Shown here piece by piece: positions 7,947-18,477 of a stretch of DNA of 64,000 bases. The position numbers were made by a program, and so were the translations under genes. The DNA comes from Pseudomonas violetae (GTDB taxonomy: Bacteria > Pseudomonadota > Gammaproteobacteria > Pseudomonadales > Pseudomonadaceae): assembly GCF_023072615.1 (NCBI RefSeq), contig NZ_JAKNRW010000005.1, positions 62,001 through 126,000 on the forward strand. The letters are read 5' to 3'. Numbering within the stretch: the stretch's first letter is position 1; each line of letters begins with the position of its first letter. Below the pieces are notes generated by a model. That model had not been told where the DNA came from. It ran no database searches and saw nothing but the letters and a program-made list of their open reading frames with translations.

Positions 7947-9074
7947 TCAAAGGTTGCGCGAGATAACCATGCGTTGAATGTCGCTGGTACCTTCGTAGAT
8001 CTGGCAAACCCGCACGTCGCGGTAGATGCGCTCCAGCGGGAAGTCGTTCAGGTAACCGTAGCCACCGAGGGTTTGCAAGGCGGCGGAGCAGACTTTCTCG
8101 GCCATTTCCGAGGCAAACAGTTTAGCCATGGAGGCCTCGACCAGTGCCGGCTTGCCGCTGTCACGCAAGGCCGCCGCGTAGTGCACCATCTGCCGGGCAA
8201 CGGCAATCTGGGTGGCCATGTCGGCCAATCGGAACGCTACGGCCTGATGTTCGATGATCGGCTTGCCGAAACTTTCCCGCTCTCTGGCGTAGTCACGGGC
8301 CGCTTCGAACGCGGCACGGGCCATGCCCACCGACTGCGATGCAATGCCAACGCGACCGCCTTCGAGGTTGGCCAGGGCGATTTTGTAGCCTTCACCCTCC
8401 TCGCCTAAACGGTTGGCCACTGGCACCTTTACGTCTTCGAAGAGAATCTGGCAGGTGTCGGAGGCGTGCTGGCCGAGTTTGTCTTCCACCCGCGCGACTT
8501 TGTAGCCTGGTGAATCGGTGGGTACGATCAGCGCGGTGATTCCGCGTTTGCCTGCGCTCGGGTCAGTCACGGCAAACACAATCACCACGCCGGCGTTCTG
8601 CCCGGACGTGATGAACTGTTTACAACCGTTGAGCACGTAGTGGTCGCCTTCCAGGCGCGCACGGGTTTTCAGGCCGCTGGCGTCGGAACCGGCCTGGGGT
8701 TCGGTCAGGGCAAAAGCGCCAAGCATTTCGCCCCTGGCCAGGGGTTTGAGAAAACGTTCCTTCTGCTCGTCGGTGCCGTAATTGAGGATCGGCACGCAGC
8801 CGACCGAGTTATGCACGCTCATGATGGTCGAGCACGCGCCGTCGCCGGCCGCGATCTCTTCCAAGGCCATGGCGTAGGCCAGGTAACCGGTATCACAACC
8901 GCCCCATTGCTCCGGCACGAGCATGCCGAAGAAGCCCAACTCGGCCATTTCACCAATGGCTTCGGTGGGGAAACGATGCAGGCGGTCCCACTCGGCGGCG
9001 AATGGCTTCAGCCGTTCCTGGGCAAACTGCCGTGCCGCGTCGCTGATCTGGGATTGTTCGTCATTGGGAATCAT
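7947..9074 (-). CDS. Acyl-CoA dehydrogenase, probably 2-methylbutyryl-CoA / short branched
   Basis: This 375-residue FAD enzyme has [15 protein letters not shown] (about 118-132), WGGCDTGYL near 58, and the catalytic Glu361 in [10 protein letters not shown]. Together with the following hydratase, and with the SDR and thiolase upstream, it gives a full short beta-oxidation spiral. An HSD10-like SDR in the same operon points to 2-methylbutyryl-CoA from isoleucine, though other short or branched acids are possible. It is distinct from the dehydrogenase at 5.4-6.6 kb. Confidence 0.88.
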   Translation of the reverse strand: MIPNDEQSQISDAARQFAQERLKPFAAEWDRLHRFPTEAIGEMAELGFFGMLVPEQWGGCDTGYLAYAMALEEIAAGDGACSTIMSVHNSVGCVPILNYGTDEQKERFLKPLARGEMLGAFALTEPQAGSDASGLKTRARLEGDHYVLNGCKQFITSGQNAGVVIVFAVTDPSAGKRGITALIVPTDSPGYKVARVEDKLGQHASDTCQILFEDVKVPVANRLGEEGEGYKIALANLEGGRVGIASQSVGMARAAFEAARDYARERESFGKPIIEHQAVAFRLADMATQIAVARQMVHYAAALRDSGKPALVEASMAKLFASEMAEKVCSAALQTLGGYGYLNDFPLERIYRDVRVCQIYEGTSDIQRMVISRNL

Positions 9075-9148
9075 GCCAAATCCTTAAAAGTTGAGCCTGA
9101 AGGTACAGAATTGGTGGCAGCCCCTGCGGGAGCGGACTCTTCTGCATT

Positions 9149-10342
9149 TCAGTACAGGCATTCCACCGCCATGGCCGTGGCTTCACCGCCGCCGATGCAG
9201 ATGGCTGCAACGCCGCGCTTCAAGCCTTTCTGGCGCAGCGCCGAGAGCAGGGTCACCAGGATCCGCGCGCCTGATGCGCCAATCGGATGGCCCAGTGCAC
9301 AAGCGCCGCCGTGCACGTTGACCTTCTCATGGGGGATTTCCAGCTGGGTCATGGTCACCAGGCTGACCACCGCAAACGCTTCGTTGACTTCAAACAGATC
9401 GACCTGGTCGAGGGACCAGCCGGTTTTTTTCATCAGTCTCTTGATTGCGCCCACCGGAGCTACCGGAAACAGGCCCGGAGTGTCGGCAAACGCAGCATGG
9501 CCTTGAATCACAGCGAGAGGCTTCAGCCCCTGTTTTTCGGCATCGGAACGGCGCATCAGCACCAATGCCGCCGCGCCGTCGGAGATTGAACTGGAGTTAG
9601 CCGCGGTGACGCTGCCACCGTCGCGGAACGCGGGCTTGAGTGAAGCAATCTTGTCCAGTTTGGCTTTCGGCGGTTGTTCGTCGTTGCTGATGAGCACCTG
9701 CTCCTTGCCGACGGTAACGGTGAGCGGGACTATCTCGTCCTTGAAACTACCATCCTTGATCGCCTGCTGTGCGCGGGTGGTCGAGGCAATGGCAAAAGCA
9801 TCCTGGGCTTCACGGCTGAAGCCGTTGGTTTCGGCGCAGTCTTCGGCGAAGGTGCCCATCAAGCGACCTTTGTCGTAGGCGTCTTCAAGACCGTCAAGGA
9901 ACATGTGATCCATCACCCGGCCGTGACCCATGCGGTAACCGCTGCGTGCGCGGTCCAGCAGGTACGGCGCGTTGGACATGCTCTCCATGCCGCCGGCAAT
10001 GACTACCTCGGCACTGCCGGCGACAAGCATGTCGTGGGCGAGCATCGTGGCTTCCATTCCCGAGCCGCACATCTTGTTCAGCGTGGTGCAACGGGTTGAT
10101 TTATCCAGGCCGGCACCCAGCGCGGCTTGCCGCGCCGGAGCCTGGCCAAGGCCTGCGGACAGAACGCAGCCAAACAGCACTTCTTCGACCAATTCCGGCG
10201 CGATACCGGCGCGCTCGACGGCGGCGCTGATTACGGCGGCGCCCAGTTGTGGTGCGGTGAGACTTTTAAGCTCGCCCTGGAACCCACCCATGGGGGTGCG
10301 CACGGCGCTCACAATAACAATTGGATCGTTGGCAATAGTCAA
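9149..10342 (-). CDS. Acetyl-CoA C-acyltransferase (thiolase)
   Basis: The 397-residue thiolase cleaves 3-ketoacyl-CoA with CoA. The nucleophile Cys92 is in NKMCGSGMEA, His352 in GACALGHPIGASG and the second Cys382 in CIGGGEA; NEAFAVVS is also present. In this operon the expected substrate is 2-methylacetoacetyl-CoA or acetoacetyl-CoA. A 74-base gap separates it from the dehydrogenase. The SDR gene lies 11 bases upstream. Confidence 0.9.
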   Translation of the reverse strand: MTIANDPIVIVSAVRTPMGGFQGELKSLTAPQLGAAVISAAVERAGIAPELVEEVLFGCVLSAGLGQAPARQAALGAGLDKSTRCTTLNKMCGSGMEATMLAHDMLVAGSAEVVIAGGMESMSNAPYLLDRARSGYRMGHGRVMDHMFLDGLEDAYDKGRLMGTFAEDCAETNGFSREAQDAFAIASTTRAQQAIKDGSFKDEIVPLTVTVGKEQVLISNDEQPPKAKLDKIASLKPAFRDGGSVTAANSSSISDGAAALVLMRRSDAEKQGLKPLAVIQGHAAFADTPGLFPVAPVGAIKRLMKKTGWSLDQVDLFEVNEAFAVVSLVTMTQLEIPHEKVNVHGGACALGHPIGASGARILVTLLSALRQKGLKRGVAAICIGGGEATAMAVECLY

Positions 10343-10353
10343 GACACGTTCTC

Positions 10354-11115
10354 CTACCTGGCGGCCATACGCAAGGCACCGTCGAGACGGATCACCTCGC
10401 CATTGAGCATGCTGTTTTCAATGATATGCCTTACCAGCGCGGCATACTCGTCGGGTTTGCCGAGGCGCGGTGGAAACGGTACGCCAGCCGCCAGAGACGC
10501 GCGTACTTCAGGCGTCATGCCGGCCATCATTGGCGTCTCGAAAATGCCCGGGGCAATGGTCATCACGCGGATGCCGAAACGTGCCAGTTCACGGGCGGCG
10601 GGTAAGGTCAGGCTGACGATAGCGCCCTTGGACGCCGCATAAGCCGCCTGGCCAATCTGGCCGTCATATGCAGCGGCAGATGCGGTATTGATGATCACTC
10701 CGCGTTCGCCATCTGCACTGGCTTCAGTCTCGGCAATCGCCGCTGCCGCCAGTCGCAGCATATTGAAACTGCCGATCAGGTTGACGTTGATTACCTGACT
10801 GAAACTGGCAAGCGCGTGGGGGCCAGTCTTGCCGAGAATTTTTTCGCCGCGCACGATGCCGGCGCAGTTGACCAGACCATTGAGGCCGCCGAAGGCCGTG
10901 ACCGTCGCTTGCACGGCGGCTTGCGCGGCACTCTCATCGCTGATGTCAGCGACCACACTTTGCGCACCCAGGCGCAGGGCCTGAGCGGCGACGGCGTCGG
11001 CATTCATGTCAACCAGCATCACTTTGGCACCGGCGCCCACCAGCATTTCAGCGGTAGCAGCACCCAGCCCCGACGCACCGCCGGTAACGAGAAAAACCTT
11101 GTTTTCGATCTGCAT
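10354..11115 (-). CDS. SDR 3-hydroxyacyl-CoA dehydrogenase (HSD10-like)
   Basis: The 253-residue short-chain dehydrogenase has the Rossmann motif TGGASGLG at 11-18, Asp36 favouring NAD, NCAG near 83, and a Ser146/Tyr159/Lys163 catalytic set (YAASK). The sequence style ([39 protein letters not shown]) is that of type II 3-hydroxyacyl-CoA / 2-methyl-3-hydroxybutyryl-CoA dehydrogenases. The start is ATG 11115, with AAGGAAA upstream, rather than longer openings that run into the synthetase gene. It sits between the synthetase and thiolase, supporting the beta-oxidation role. Confidence 0.87.
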   Translation of the reverse strand: MQIENKVFLVTGGASGLGAATAEMLVGAGAKVMLVDMNADAVAAQALRLGAQSVVADISDESAAQAAVQATVTAFGGLNGLVNCAGIVRGEKILGKTGPHALASFSQVINVNLIGSFNMLRLAAAAIAETEASADGERGVIINTASAAAYDGQIGQAAYAASKGAIVSLTLPAARELARFGIRVMTIAPGIFETPMMAGMTPEVRASLAAGVPFPPRLGKPDEYAALVRHIIENSMLNGEVIRLDGALRMAAR

Positions 11116-11131
11116 CACTGTTTCCTTGGAT

Positions 11132-12796
11132 TCAAGCTGAAACGTTTTTCGCCGCAGCCTCTTTAGCCTTGGCGATTTCCTGGTTGCGCAAGATAAAGCG
11201 CTGCAATTTGCCGCTTGGGGTTTTCGGCAATTCGCTGACAAATTCGATTTCACGGGGGTACGAATGCGCGGCCAGGCGCTTGCGCACGTGCTGGCGCAGT
11301 TCTTCGGCGAGCGCCGGATCGGCGCGGTACTGCGCGCTGAGCACGACGAAGGCTTTGACCAGCTCGGTGCGTTCCGGATCGGGCTTGCCGACGACGGCGG
11401 CCTCGACCACCGCCGGGTGCTCAATCAGCGCGCTTTCCACGTCGAACGGGCCGACCCGGTAGCCGGAGGTAGTGATCACGTCGTCACTGCGCCCGACAAA
11501 GCTGATGCTGCCATCGGGATTCCACTCGACGGTGTCGCCGCTCAGGTAATAGTTACCCACGAACGCCTTGGTCGGCGCGCCTTCATATCCGGCGAACCAG
11601 CACATTGGCGACTGGCTGCGATCGATGGCCAGGATGCCCGGCTGACCGACGCTCAACTCCTGATAGGCATCGTCCAGCACCACAATGCGGTGGCCGGGCG
11701 AGGCAAAACCGGCAGCGCCCAGGTGAATCGGATGTTCCAGGCCGTGGTGATTACACAGCACCATGCCCAGTTCGGTCTGGCCGTAGTGGTCGTGGATGAC
11801 CACGCCGAGATTGTCGGCGAACCAGCGGATCACTTCCGGGTTCAGCGGCTCACCGGCACTGCTGACGATGCGCAACTTGCCTTTGATCGAACGGGCAAAC
11901 TCGTCGCCGCCGGCTATCAGCAAACGATAGGCGGTTGGCGAGCCCGTAAGGTTGGTGATGCCGTATTTGTTGATGACCCGGCAGGTACTTTCGAGGGTGA
12001 ATGGGCCGTCATAGAAGGTGATCGGATGCCCCATGGCCAGCGGCCCGGTGACGCCGAAATAGATGCCGTAGGCCCATCCAGGATCGGCGACGTTCCAGAA
12101 TGCATCTTCCGGGCGCAGGTCGACCGCATCGCGGGTGTAACTCTGGAACGCGGCAATGGCCTTGAGCGGGACGGACAGGGCTTTCGACGGGCCGGTCGTA
12201 CCGGAGGTGAACATCAGCAGGAACGGGTCTTCGCCGGTGAGCAGTACCGGTTCGCAGTGCGCAGGATAATTGGCCAGCTCGGCCCAGAAGCTGAAGTCGC
12301 CGCGCACGATGCCCTGGCCTTTTGGCCCTGACACGGTAACGATGGTCGGGCAGTTTTCGACCTCGGCAAGTTTGCTGCGATTACCCGCATCGGTAACCAC
12401 CACCTTGGCACCGGAGCTACCCAGACGATGTTCGATGGCCTTGGGGCCAAAAGCAGTAAACAGCGGTTGGTAGACTGCACCGATGCGCCAGGTAGCGAAC
12501 ACCGTGACCAGCAGTTCGATGTTACGGGGTAACAGGCCGGCAACCTTGTCGCCTTTGCGTACACCCTGCTCAAGCAGGAAGTTGGCGAACCGTGCGGCCT
12601 TGTCCTGCAACTCGCTGAAGGTGTACGTCGCGCTGGCGCCGTCGCGTCCCTCCCAGAACAGTGCGATGCGCCCAGGCAACGCGTGCCGGTCGCAACACTC
12701 GACGCAGGCATTGAGTGCAGTGAGATCGCCGGCAAGTGCGGCATCGACGGTGTGCTGATAATCGAACTGTGAAGTGGCAGACAGGTAGTCGCGCAT
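11132..12796 (-). CDS. AMP-binding acyl-CoA synthetase (short/medium chain)
   Basis: The 554-residue enzyme activates a free carboxylic acid to its CoA thioester through an acyl-AMP. It has the P-loop TSGTTGPSK at 197-205, [11 protein letters not shown] (about 335-345), [21 protein letters not shown] (about 415-435) and the C-terminal catalytic Lys530 in TPSGKLQR. The family resembles ACSM and medium-chain synthetases more than acetyl-CoA synthetase (about 650). As first gene of the operon it would feed a free short or branched acid into the spiral encoded downstream. Confidence 0.88.
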   Translation of the reverse strand: MRDYLSATSQFDYQHTVDAALAGDLTALNACVECCDRHALPGRIALFWEGRDGASATYTFSELQDKAARFANFLLEQGVRKGDKVAGLLPRNIELLVTVFATWRIGAVYQPLFTAFGPKAIEHRLGSSGAKVVVTDAGNRSKLAEVENCPTIVTVSGPKGQGIVRGDFSFWAELANYPAHCEPVLLTGEDPFLLMFTSGTTGPSKALSVPLKAIAAFQSYTRDAVDLRPEDAFWNVADPGWAYGIYFGVTGPLAMGHPITFYDGPFTLESTCRVINKYGITNLTGSPTAYRLLIAGGDEFARSIKGKLRIVSSAGEPLNPEVIRWFADNLGVVIHDHYGQTELGMVLCNHHGLEHPIHLGAAGFASPGHRIVVLDDAYQELSVGQPGILAIDRSQSPMCWFAGYEGAPTKAFVGNYYLSGDTVEWNPDGSISFVGRSDDVITTSGYRVGPFDVESALIEHPAVVEAAVVGKPDPERTELVKAFVVLSAQYRADPALAEELRQHVRKRLAAHSYPREIEFVSELPKTPSGKLQRFILRNQEIAKAKEAAAKNVSA

Positions 12797-12901
12797 TGCC
12801 AGAATCCCTCTGTATTCTTATTAGGTTGGGGGGAACCGTAATCAACAGATGAAATAGTCGCTCTGTGCGCTGAGCGGGACAATGGTCAAAGCTTTCAAGT
12901 T

Positions 12902-12929
12902 TCTTGACTGGTTTGGCCAAGGTTCAAGA
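12902..12929. promoter_or_regulatory. Possible operator between regulator and acyl-CoA operon
   Basis: TCTTGA (12902-12907) and TCAAGA (12924-12929) form a 6-bp inverted repeat with a 16-base spacer, in the gap between the AraC-type gene and the synthetase operon it may control. The arms are short, so the call is weak. Confidence 0.3.
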
Positions 12930-12964
12930 GGTGTAGGGCCAGTCCTACCCCCACAAAATCCAGC

Positions 12965-13981
12965 TCAATCCGCCTCATTGAGTATAAGACTGCGGTAATG
13001 CCCCGGATTAGATCCCGACCACTTGCGAAACGCCTTGTAGAACGAGCTGGCATCGGCAAACCCCAGGCGCGTCGCGATCTCGGCAAAGCTGATGGCCGGG
13101 TCCGCCAGCCAGACGATCGCCAGCTCCTTGCGCACGCTGTCCTTTAGCCCCTGGTACGTCTGCCCCTCTTCCGCCAAGCGCCGCCGCAAGGTCGAGGCCG
13201 ACATGCACAGTTGCTGCGCCAGCGTCTCGGTCTCGGGCCAGTCCTGGGCCGTGAGCTGCCGCAAGTCGTGCTTGATCCGGCTGGCCAAGCTCTGCGGATC
13301 GCGATATTTCACCAGAATATTGGCCGGCGCATGGGCCAGGAAACGCTTGAGCTCCTCGGGGCTGCGGCGGATCGGCACATCCAGGCAATCGGCGGCGAAA
13401 ATCATGCGAGTGCGTGGTCGATCAAATCGCAGGTTCTGGGAAAACATCACTTGGTAGTCGTCCTGGAAATCCGGTGCAGGGCACCGCAGTTCAATTGCCA
13501 GGATAGGTATCCTGCGCCCTGCCAGCCAGCAGGCGACGCCATGCACGATCATCCAGTAGGTGAAATACGTGAACGCACGCTTGGCGGGCTGCTCGTCCTC
13601 GACCAGCACGATTTCCGCCAGGCTCTGCTGTCGCACCAGATGCGCTGGCAGGTGTTGGAACATCAGCGAGAGAAAGCCCAACCCGCAGGTCAGGCCCGCC
13701 ATCAGGCTGGGCTGGGCCATGGCGCTGCGGCAGAGAAACTCGAAACTGCCGGATCGCAGCGGGCGCGGATCCATGCCAAAAAACTCATCGTCACCCCGTC
13801 GGGCAAGCAGCCGCCATAACCGTGCATAGGCCGTCGCGGGAACCCGCGCACTGAGGGTGGCGAGTAACGCGGGGTCAATGCCGACCTTTTCCAGTACTTC
13901 GGCGGTAGCCATGCCGGGGGCACAACTTTGCAACAGTGCTTCGCGCACCAGTTGGATGGAGATGGTGTCTTTTTTCGACAT
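12965..13981 (-). CDS. AraC family regulator with Arabinose_bd-type N-terminal domain
   Basis: The 338-residue protein has an N-terminal ligand domain of the PF12625 type (about 25-205) and a C-terminal AraC DNA-binding domain with two helix-turn-helix units (about 240-335, ending FADASSFYKAFRKWSGSNPGHYR). Regulators of this kind (OruR, ArgR-like) often activate neighbouring catabolic genes. It lies just upstream of, and codirectional with, the acyl-CoA operon, so it is the probable regulator. The ligand is unknown; a short-chain acid or acyl-CoA is a guess. Confidence 0.85.
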   Translation of the reverse strand: MSKKDTISIQLVREALLQSCAPGMATAEVLEKVGIDPALLATLSARVPATAYARLWRLLARRGDDEFFGMDPRPLRSGSFEFLCRSAMAQPSLMAGLTCGLGFLSLMFQHLPAHLVRQQSLAEIVLVEDEQPAKRAFTYFTYWMIVHGVACWLAGRRIPILAIELRCPAPDFQDDYQVMFSQNLRFDRPRTRMIFAADCLDVPIRRSPEELKRFLAHAPANILVKYRDPQSLASRIKHDLRQLTAQDWPETETLAQQLCMSASTLRRRLAEEGQTYQGLKDSVRKELAIVWLADPAISFAEIATRLGFADASSFYKAFRKWSGSNPGHYRSLILNEAD

Positions 13982-14027
13982 TGAATCAGGCAGGCCAGGT
14001 GATTATTCGAATACCGCCATATTACAG

Positions 14028-14127
14028 GTAGGAGCCAGCTTGCTGGCGAGGGTCTTTAACGATAACGCGGGGAACCTGACACCCTGCGGCGTGCTCAGGT
14101 TTTTCGCGAGCAAGCTCGCGCCTACAG
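14028..14127. repeat. REPIN-like pair
   Basis: A REP-like unit at 14028-14050 (GTAGGAGCCAGCTTGCTGG) and an inverted one at 14105-14126 flank a spacer holding ACCTGA...TCAGGT followed by TTTTT. The arrangement matches degenerate REP doublets of Pseudomonas. It lies between the divergent AraC gene and the efe operon, just before the Fur-like boxes. Confidence 0.7.
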
Positions 14128-14151
14128 ACTTGTTCAGCTCGCGTTCAGGCA

Positions 14152-14190
14152 ATTGATACTCATCATCATATGCGAATGAGTGTCATTATG
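14152..14190 (+). promoter_or_regulatory. Overlapping Fur-box-like sites upstream of efeU
   Basis: GCGAATGAGTGTCATTATG at 14172-14190 matches 13 of 19 positions of the Fur consensus GATAATGATAATCATTATC. A second, weaker match (GATACTCATCATCATATG) overlaps at about 14154-14171. The sites lie about 40 bases before efeU, as expected for iron repression. The match was scored by eye. Confidence 0.6.
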
Positions 14191-14230
14191 TTACAAATTA
14201 GCACCCTATCTAATTATCTTCCGGTGCTGA

Positions 14231-15070
14231 ATGTTCGTTCCTTTTTTGATCATGCTTAGAGAAGGCATTGAAGCCGCGCTGATCGTTGGCATCATCGCCA
14301 GCTACCTTAAGCAGACCGGCCGTGGCCAGTGGATGCCGGCCGTGTGGGTCGGCGTGTTTCTCGCCGCTGCGCTGGCTTTGCTGGTCGGCGGCGGCCTGGA
14401 ACTGGTCAGTGCCGAGTTTCCGCAGAAGCAGCAGGAACTCTTCGAAGGCGTGGTCGGACTGGTGGCGGTGGCCATCCTCAGTTCCATGGTGTTCTGGATG
14501 CGCAAAGTCGCCCGATCGATCAAGCATTCGCTGCATGCCTCCCTCGACCACGCGTTGGAGGGCTCCAGGCATCAAGTCACCGCGTTGATTGCCATGGTGT
14601 TCTTTGCCGTGGCCCGCGAAGGCCTGGAAACGGTGTTTTTCCTGCTCGCGGTGTTCCAGCAGAGCGAAGGTCCGGCGGCACCGGTCGGCGCCCTGCTGGG
14701 CCTGATCCTGGCCATCGGCGTCGGCTTCGTTATCTACACCGGCAGCATGCGCCTGAACCTCGGTGCATTCTTGCGCTGGACCGGGTTGTTCATCCTGGTG
14801 GTGGCCGCCGGGATTCTCGCCAATTCGGTGCAGGCTCTGCACGAAGCCGGCGTGTGGAATCACCTGCAAAGCGTGTTGTTCGATTTCAGCACCACGCTGC
14901 CAATGGATGGCCCGGTGGGTTCGGTCCTGGCCGGGATGTTCGGTTACCAGGACGCCCCGACGACCAGCACCCTGGGTGCTTACCTGATTTACCTGGTGGT
15001 GGCGCTGGTGATGTTTTTCCTGCCCACGCCGGCACCTGCCAGGCCATCCACTTCAGTTTCCATCCAGTAA
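14231..15070 (+). CDS. efeU: Ferrous iron permease EfeU (FTR1 family)
   Basis: The 279-residue inner-membrane protein has seven predicted helices and the two iron-binding REGxE motifs: REGIE at 10-14 and REGLE at 129-133. It carries iron across the inner membrane. It is first in an efeU-efeO-efeB-efeO operon with tight spacing (8 bases to efeO). Fur-like boxes lie in front. The start is the ATG that places REGIE in the first membrane helix, as in E. coli EfeU. Confidence 0.93.
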   Translation: MFVPFLIMLREGIEAALIVGIIASYLKQTGRGQWMPAVWVGVFLAAALALLVGGGLELVSAEFPQKQQELFEGVVGLVAVAILSSMVFWMRKVARSIKHSLHASLDHALEGSRHQVTALIAMVFFAVAREGLETVFFLLAVFQQSEGPAAPVGALLGLILAIGVGFVIYTGSMRLNLGAFLRWTGLFILVVAAGILANSVQALHEAGVWNHLQSVLFDFSTTLPMDGPVGSVLAGMFGYQDAPTTSTLGAYLIYLVVALVMFFLPTPAPARPSTSVSIQ

Positions 15071-15078
15071 GGGCTCCC

Positions 15079-16299
15079 ATGCCAAATCAAGCCCCACCCC
15101 AAGCCTTCCCACCGCGCACCTTGCGCTGGGCGGTGCTGGGCTCCGTCGTTGTAATGATTGCCGCTGGCGGGTTGTTTTATTACGCCTCGACGATCGCAGC
15201 GGCCAAGCGCCAGACCCACCACAATGAGGTGCTGGTAACCATTCACCCCCACAGCTGCGAGCCCAACGCCCTCACTGTCCCCGCCGGGCCTGTGAGTTTT
15301 CGTATCGTCAATCGATCAGACCGGGCGGTGGAATGGGAAATCCTCGATGGTGTGTTGGTGGTTGAGGAGCGGGAAAACATCGCCCCGGGCCTGAGCCAGG
15401 CGATCAACGCCAACTTGCTACCCGGCGACTATGCGATTACCTGTGGGCTGTTGAGCAACCCCCGGGGCACCTTGCACGTAACGCCCACCGCCGCGTCGGA
15501 TGCTGCCGCCAAAGCGAAGCCTTCGATGGTGGCCTTCGTCGGGCCGCTGTCGGAGTTCCGCGTCTACCTGAGCCTGCAAGGCACCGTACTGATCAAGGCG
15601 GTCACCGCCCTGCAGCAGGCTATCCAGGCCGGCGACCTGAGCCTGGCCCAAGCCTTGTATGCACCGGCGCGCACAGCGTATCAACGCCTCGCCCCGGCGG
15701 CGCAGCGCCTGGCGGCGCTGAACAACGGGATCAACGCACGCGCCGATTACTTCGAAAAGCGCGAGCAGGACCCCGGGTTTATCGGTTTCCATCGGCTCGA
15801 GTACGCACTGTTCCAGCAGCGTAATCTCGACGGCTTGACGCCCACCGCACAGCGCCTGGTCGCTGACGTCACCACGCTCAAGCAGCAGCTGTTAGCCCAG
15901 TCTCTGCAGCCGGAACAGCTGGTGAGCATGCTGGCCCGCAACCTCAACAGCCTGGCCGAGGTACGTGCCAGCAGCGGTGAGGAAGAGCGCTACAGCCACA
16001 CCGACCTGAATGGTTTCGCCGCCAATCTGCAGGTCACGCGCAAAGTCGTCGAGCTGTTGCACCCGTTGCTCACCAAGGCCCCTGCCGATCTGCTGCAGAG
16101 CGTTGATGGCGCCATCGTCACGTTCGATGCCCAGCTCAATGGCTTCAAGGTCGCGCAGGGTTACGTGAGTTACGACACCGTGAGTGCCGGTCAACGCCAG
16201 CAGATCGCCGACAAAGCCAAGGCGCTTGCCACTGCGCTAGAAGCTATCGACCCCGCCCTGGGCCTTTCCGGCCTGTCAGCAGAAGACGCACACCGATGA
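15079..16299 (+). CDS. efeO: EfeO iron-binding protein, membrane-anchored form with cupredoxin domain
   Basis: The 406-residue product has an N-terminal signal anchor (about 14-36), a cupredoxin-like domain (about 45-135, with Cys60 and Cys122), and a peptidase-M75/imelysin-like helical domain (about 150-395) carrying the HxxE metal motif HRLE at 238-241. In the Efe system EfeO binds and hands over iron in the periplasm. The start is ATG 15079; a longer open frame upstream overlaps efeU and is not coding. The stop overlaps the efeB start by ATGA. Confidence 0.9.
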   Translation: MPNQAPPQAFPPRTLRWAVLGSVVVMIAAGGLFYYASTIAAAKRQTHHNEVLVTIHPHSCEPNALTVPAGPVSFRIVNRSDRAVEWEILDGVLVVEERENIAPGLSQAINANLLPGDYAITCGLLSNPRGTLHVTPTAASDAAAKAKPSMVAFVGPLSEFRVYLSLQGTVLIKAVTALQQAIQAGDLSLAQALYAPARTAYQRLAPAAQRLAALNNGINARADYFEKREQDPGFIGFHRLEYALFQQRNLDGLTPTAQRLVADVTTLKQQLLAQSLQPEQLVSMLARNLNSLAEVRASSGEEERYSHTDLNGFAANLQVTRKVVELLHPLLTKAPADLLQSVDGAIVTFDAQLNGFKVAQGYVSYDTVSAGQRQQIADKAKALATALEAIDPALGLSGLSAEDAHR

Positions 16300-17606
16300 A
16301 CGATGCAGAACACTTCAACCTCCAGCGCCGCCGCGTATTGAAGGGCTTGGGCGCCGCCGGCGTGGCCCTGGCAGGTTCGGCCCTGAGCTGCCCGGCAATG
16401 GCCGCCAATACCGCGCAGGTCACCGAAGCGCCCAGCAGTGACCAAACCGAAGACCGTCAGTCCTTCTACGGCCAGCACCAGAGCGGCATCGTTACCCCGC
16501 GCCCGGCGTCGGGCATGCTGGTGACCTTCGACGTGCTGGCCAGCGATCGGGAAGACCTAGAACGCCTGTTTCGTACCCTCAATGAGCGTATTGCATTCCT
16601 GATGCAAGGTGGGCCGGTGCCGCAGGTCGACCCGCAACTGCCGCCCATGGACTCGGGAATTCTCGGGCCGGTGGTGACGTCCGACAACCTGACCATCACC
16701 GTATCGGTCGGCGAATCGCTATTTGACGAACGTTTTGGCCTGGCGCCGGCAAAACCCAAGCGCCTGATACGCATGGTCGGCTTCCCCAACGACGCGCTGG
16801 ACGCCGATTGCTGTCATGGCGATCTCAGCCTGCAGTTCTGTGCCAACACCACAGATACCAATATCCACGCCTTGCGCGACATCGTGAAAAACCTCCCGGA
16901 CCTGCTGCTGGTACGCTGGAAACAGGAAGGCAGCGTGCCGCCTCAGCCTCCGGTCAAACCCGGCGTGCCGGGGCAAAGTGCGCGCAATTTCCTCGGCTTT
17001 CGAGATGGCTCGGCCAATCCCGACTCCAATGACGCCCAAGCCATGGATCAGACTGTGTGGGTCCAGCCTGGCAGCGATGAACCGGCGTGGACGGCGAATG
17101 GCAGCTATCAAGCGGTGCGGATCATCCGCAACTTCGTCGAGCGCTGGGACCGTACACCGTTACAGGAGCAGGAAAGCATCCTCGGCCGGGTCAAGAATTC
17201 TGGCGCGCCGATGGGGGGGACGCACGAAGCCCAGGTGCCGGATTATTCCAGGGACCCGGCGGGCAAGCTGACCCGGCTGGATGCGCATATCCGTCTGGCC
17301 AATCCGCGCACCGCCGCAACCCAGGCCAACCTGATCCTGCGTCGACCGTTCAACTATTCCAACGGTGTGAACAGCAATGGTCAGCTGGATATGGGCTTGC
17401 TGTTCATCTGCTATCAGGCCGATCTGGAGAAAGGCTTCATCACCGTGCAAACCCGACTCAATGGCGAGCCGTTGGAGGAATACCTTAAACCGGTCGGTGG
17501 CGGGTACTTCTTTGCCCTGCCCGGCGCCGTGGGTGAGCAGGACTTCATCGGTCGCTCATTGCTCCAGGCAACGCATCCAGCTGTTGAACGTAAAGCAAAC
17601 GCATGA
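16296..17606 (+). CDS. efeB: EfeB deferrochelatase/peroxidase (DyP-type, Tat-exported)
   Basis: The 436-residue product has a twin-arginine signal (RRRVLKG at 11-17, hydrophobic stretch, AMA cleavage near 36). The DyP heme-peroxidase signature GFRDG is at 234-238 with catalytic Asp237, and the probable heme-ligand His331 is in HIRLANPR. EfeB oxidises ferrous iron in the periplasm and has been reported to release iron from heme. ATGA overlaps join it to both neighbours, so translation is probably coupled. Confidence 0.92.
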   Translation: MNDAEHFNLQRRRVLKGLGAAGVALAGSALSCPAMAANTAQVTEAPSSDQTEDRQSFYGQHQSGIVTPRPASGMLVTFDVLASDREDLERLFRTLNERIAFLMQGGPVPQVDPQLPPMDSGILGPVVTSDNLTITVSVGESLFDERFGLAPAKPKRLIRMVGFPNDALDADCCHGDLSLQFCANTTDTNIHALRDIVKNLPDLLLVRWKQEGSVPPQPPVKPGVPGQSARNFLGFRDGSANPDSNDAQAMDQTVWVQPGSDEPAWTANGSYQAVRIIRNFVERWDRTPLQEQESILGRVKNSGAPMGGTHEAQVPDYSRDPAGKLTRLDAHIRLANPRTAATQANLILRRPFNYSNGVNSNGQLDMGLLFICYQADLEKGFITVQTRLNGEPLEEYLKPVGGGYFFALPGAVGEQDFIGRSLLQATHPAVERKANA

Positions 17607-17632
17607 CCACCCAATCATTACGGAATCGCCTC

Positions 17633-18457
17633 ATGAAAAAAAAACCTCTCGCGTTGCTGCTGACCCTGGGCTTGCTCAATACGCCACTGACGGCGTTCGC
17701 AGCAACCGCGCCGCTGGATCTGGTCGGACCGGTTTCGGATTACAAGATCTATGTCACCGAGCAACTGGCAGAGTTGGCCAACCACACCCAGGCGTTCACC
17801 GACGCAGTGAAAAAAGGTGATCTGGCCACCGCACAGAAACTCTACGCACCGACCCGGGTTTACTACGAGTCGATCGAACCGATTGCCGAGCTGTTCAGTG
17901 ACCTGGATGCGTCCATTGACTCCCGGGTCGACGACCACGAGAAAGGCGTGACGGCTGAAGACTTCACTGGCTTTCACCGCATCGAGTATTCATTGTTTTC
18001 GCAGAAAAGCACCGAGGGCCTGGATGCGCTCGCTGATGGTTTGAACTCGGATGTGAAGGACCTGCAGACCCGCGTGGCCGGCCTGACGTTCCCGCCTGAG
18101 AAAGTGGTGGGTGGCGCGGCCGCGCTGCTGGAGGAAGTGGCGGCGACGAAGATCTCCGGGGAAGAAGACCGCTACAGCCACACCGACCTGTATGACTTCC
18201 AGGGCAATATCGACGGAGCGAAGAAAATCGTGGACCTGTTCCGTGCGCAGATCGCCCAGCAGGACCCGGCGCTCATCGCCAAGGTCGACAAGAATTTTGC
18301 GACCGTGGACAAGATTCTGGCGAAGTACCGAACCGGCGATGGTGGCTTCCAGACGTATGACAAGGTCAAGGACAACGATCGCAAGATGTTGGTTGGCCCG
18401 GTCAATACCCTGGCTGAAGATTTGTCGTTGGTGCGGGGCAAGCTCGGGTTGAATTGA
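17633..18457 (+). CDS. efeO: Second EfeO-type protein (M75 domain only, secreted)
   Basis: The 274-residue product has a Sec signal peptide (MKKK..., cleavage about AFA-A at 23) and a single imelysin/M75 domain with HRIE at 115-118 and SGEEDRYSHTDL shared with the upstream EfeO. It lacks the cupredoxin domain. The start at 17633 is preferred because it begins a clean signal peptide; an ATG at 17603 overlaps the efeB stop and would add ten residues. Two EfeO forms in one operon suggest separate anchored and soluble periplasmic iron carriers. It is convergent with pssA, 20 bases apart. Confidence 0.88.
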   Translation: MKKKPLALLLTLGLLNTPLTAFAATAPLDLVGPVSDYKIYVTEQLAELANHTQAFTDAVKKGDLATAQKLYAPTRVYYESIEPIAELFSDLDASIDSRVDDHEKGVTAEDFTGFHRIEYSLFSQKSTEGLDALADGLNSDVKDLQTRVAGLTFPPEKVVGGAAALLEEVAATKISGEEDRYSHTDLYDFQGNIDGAKKIVDLFRAQIAQQDPALIAKVDKNFATVDKILAKYRTGDGGFQTYDKVKDNDRKMLVGPVNTLAEDLSLVRGKLGLN

Positions 18458-18477
18458 GTTCTTGGACGCACCTTGTC

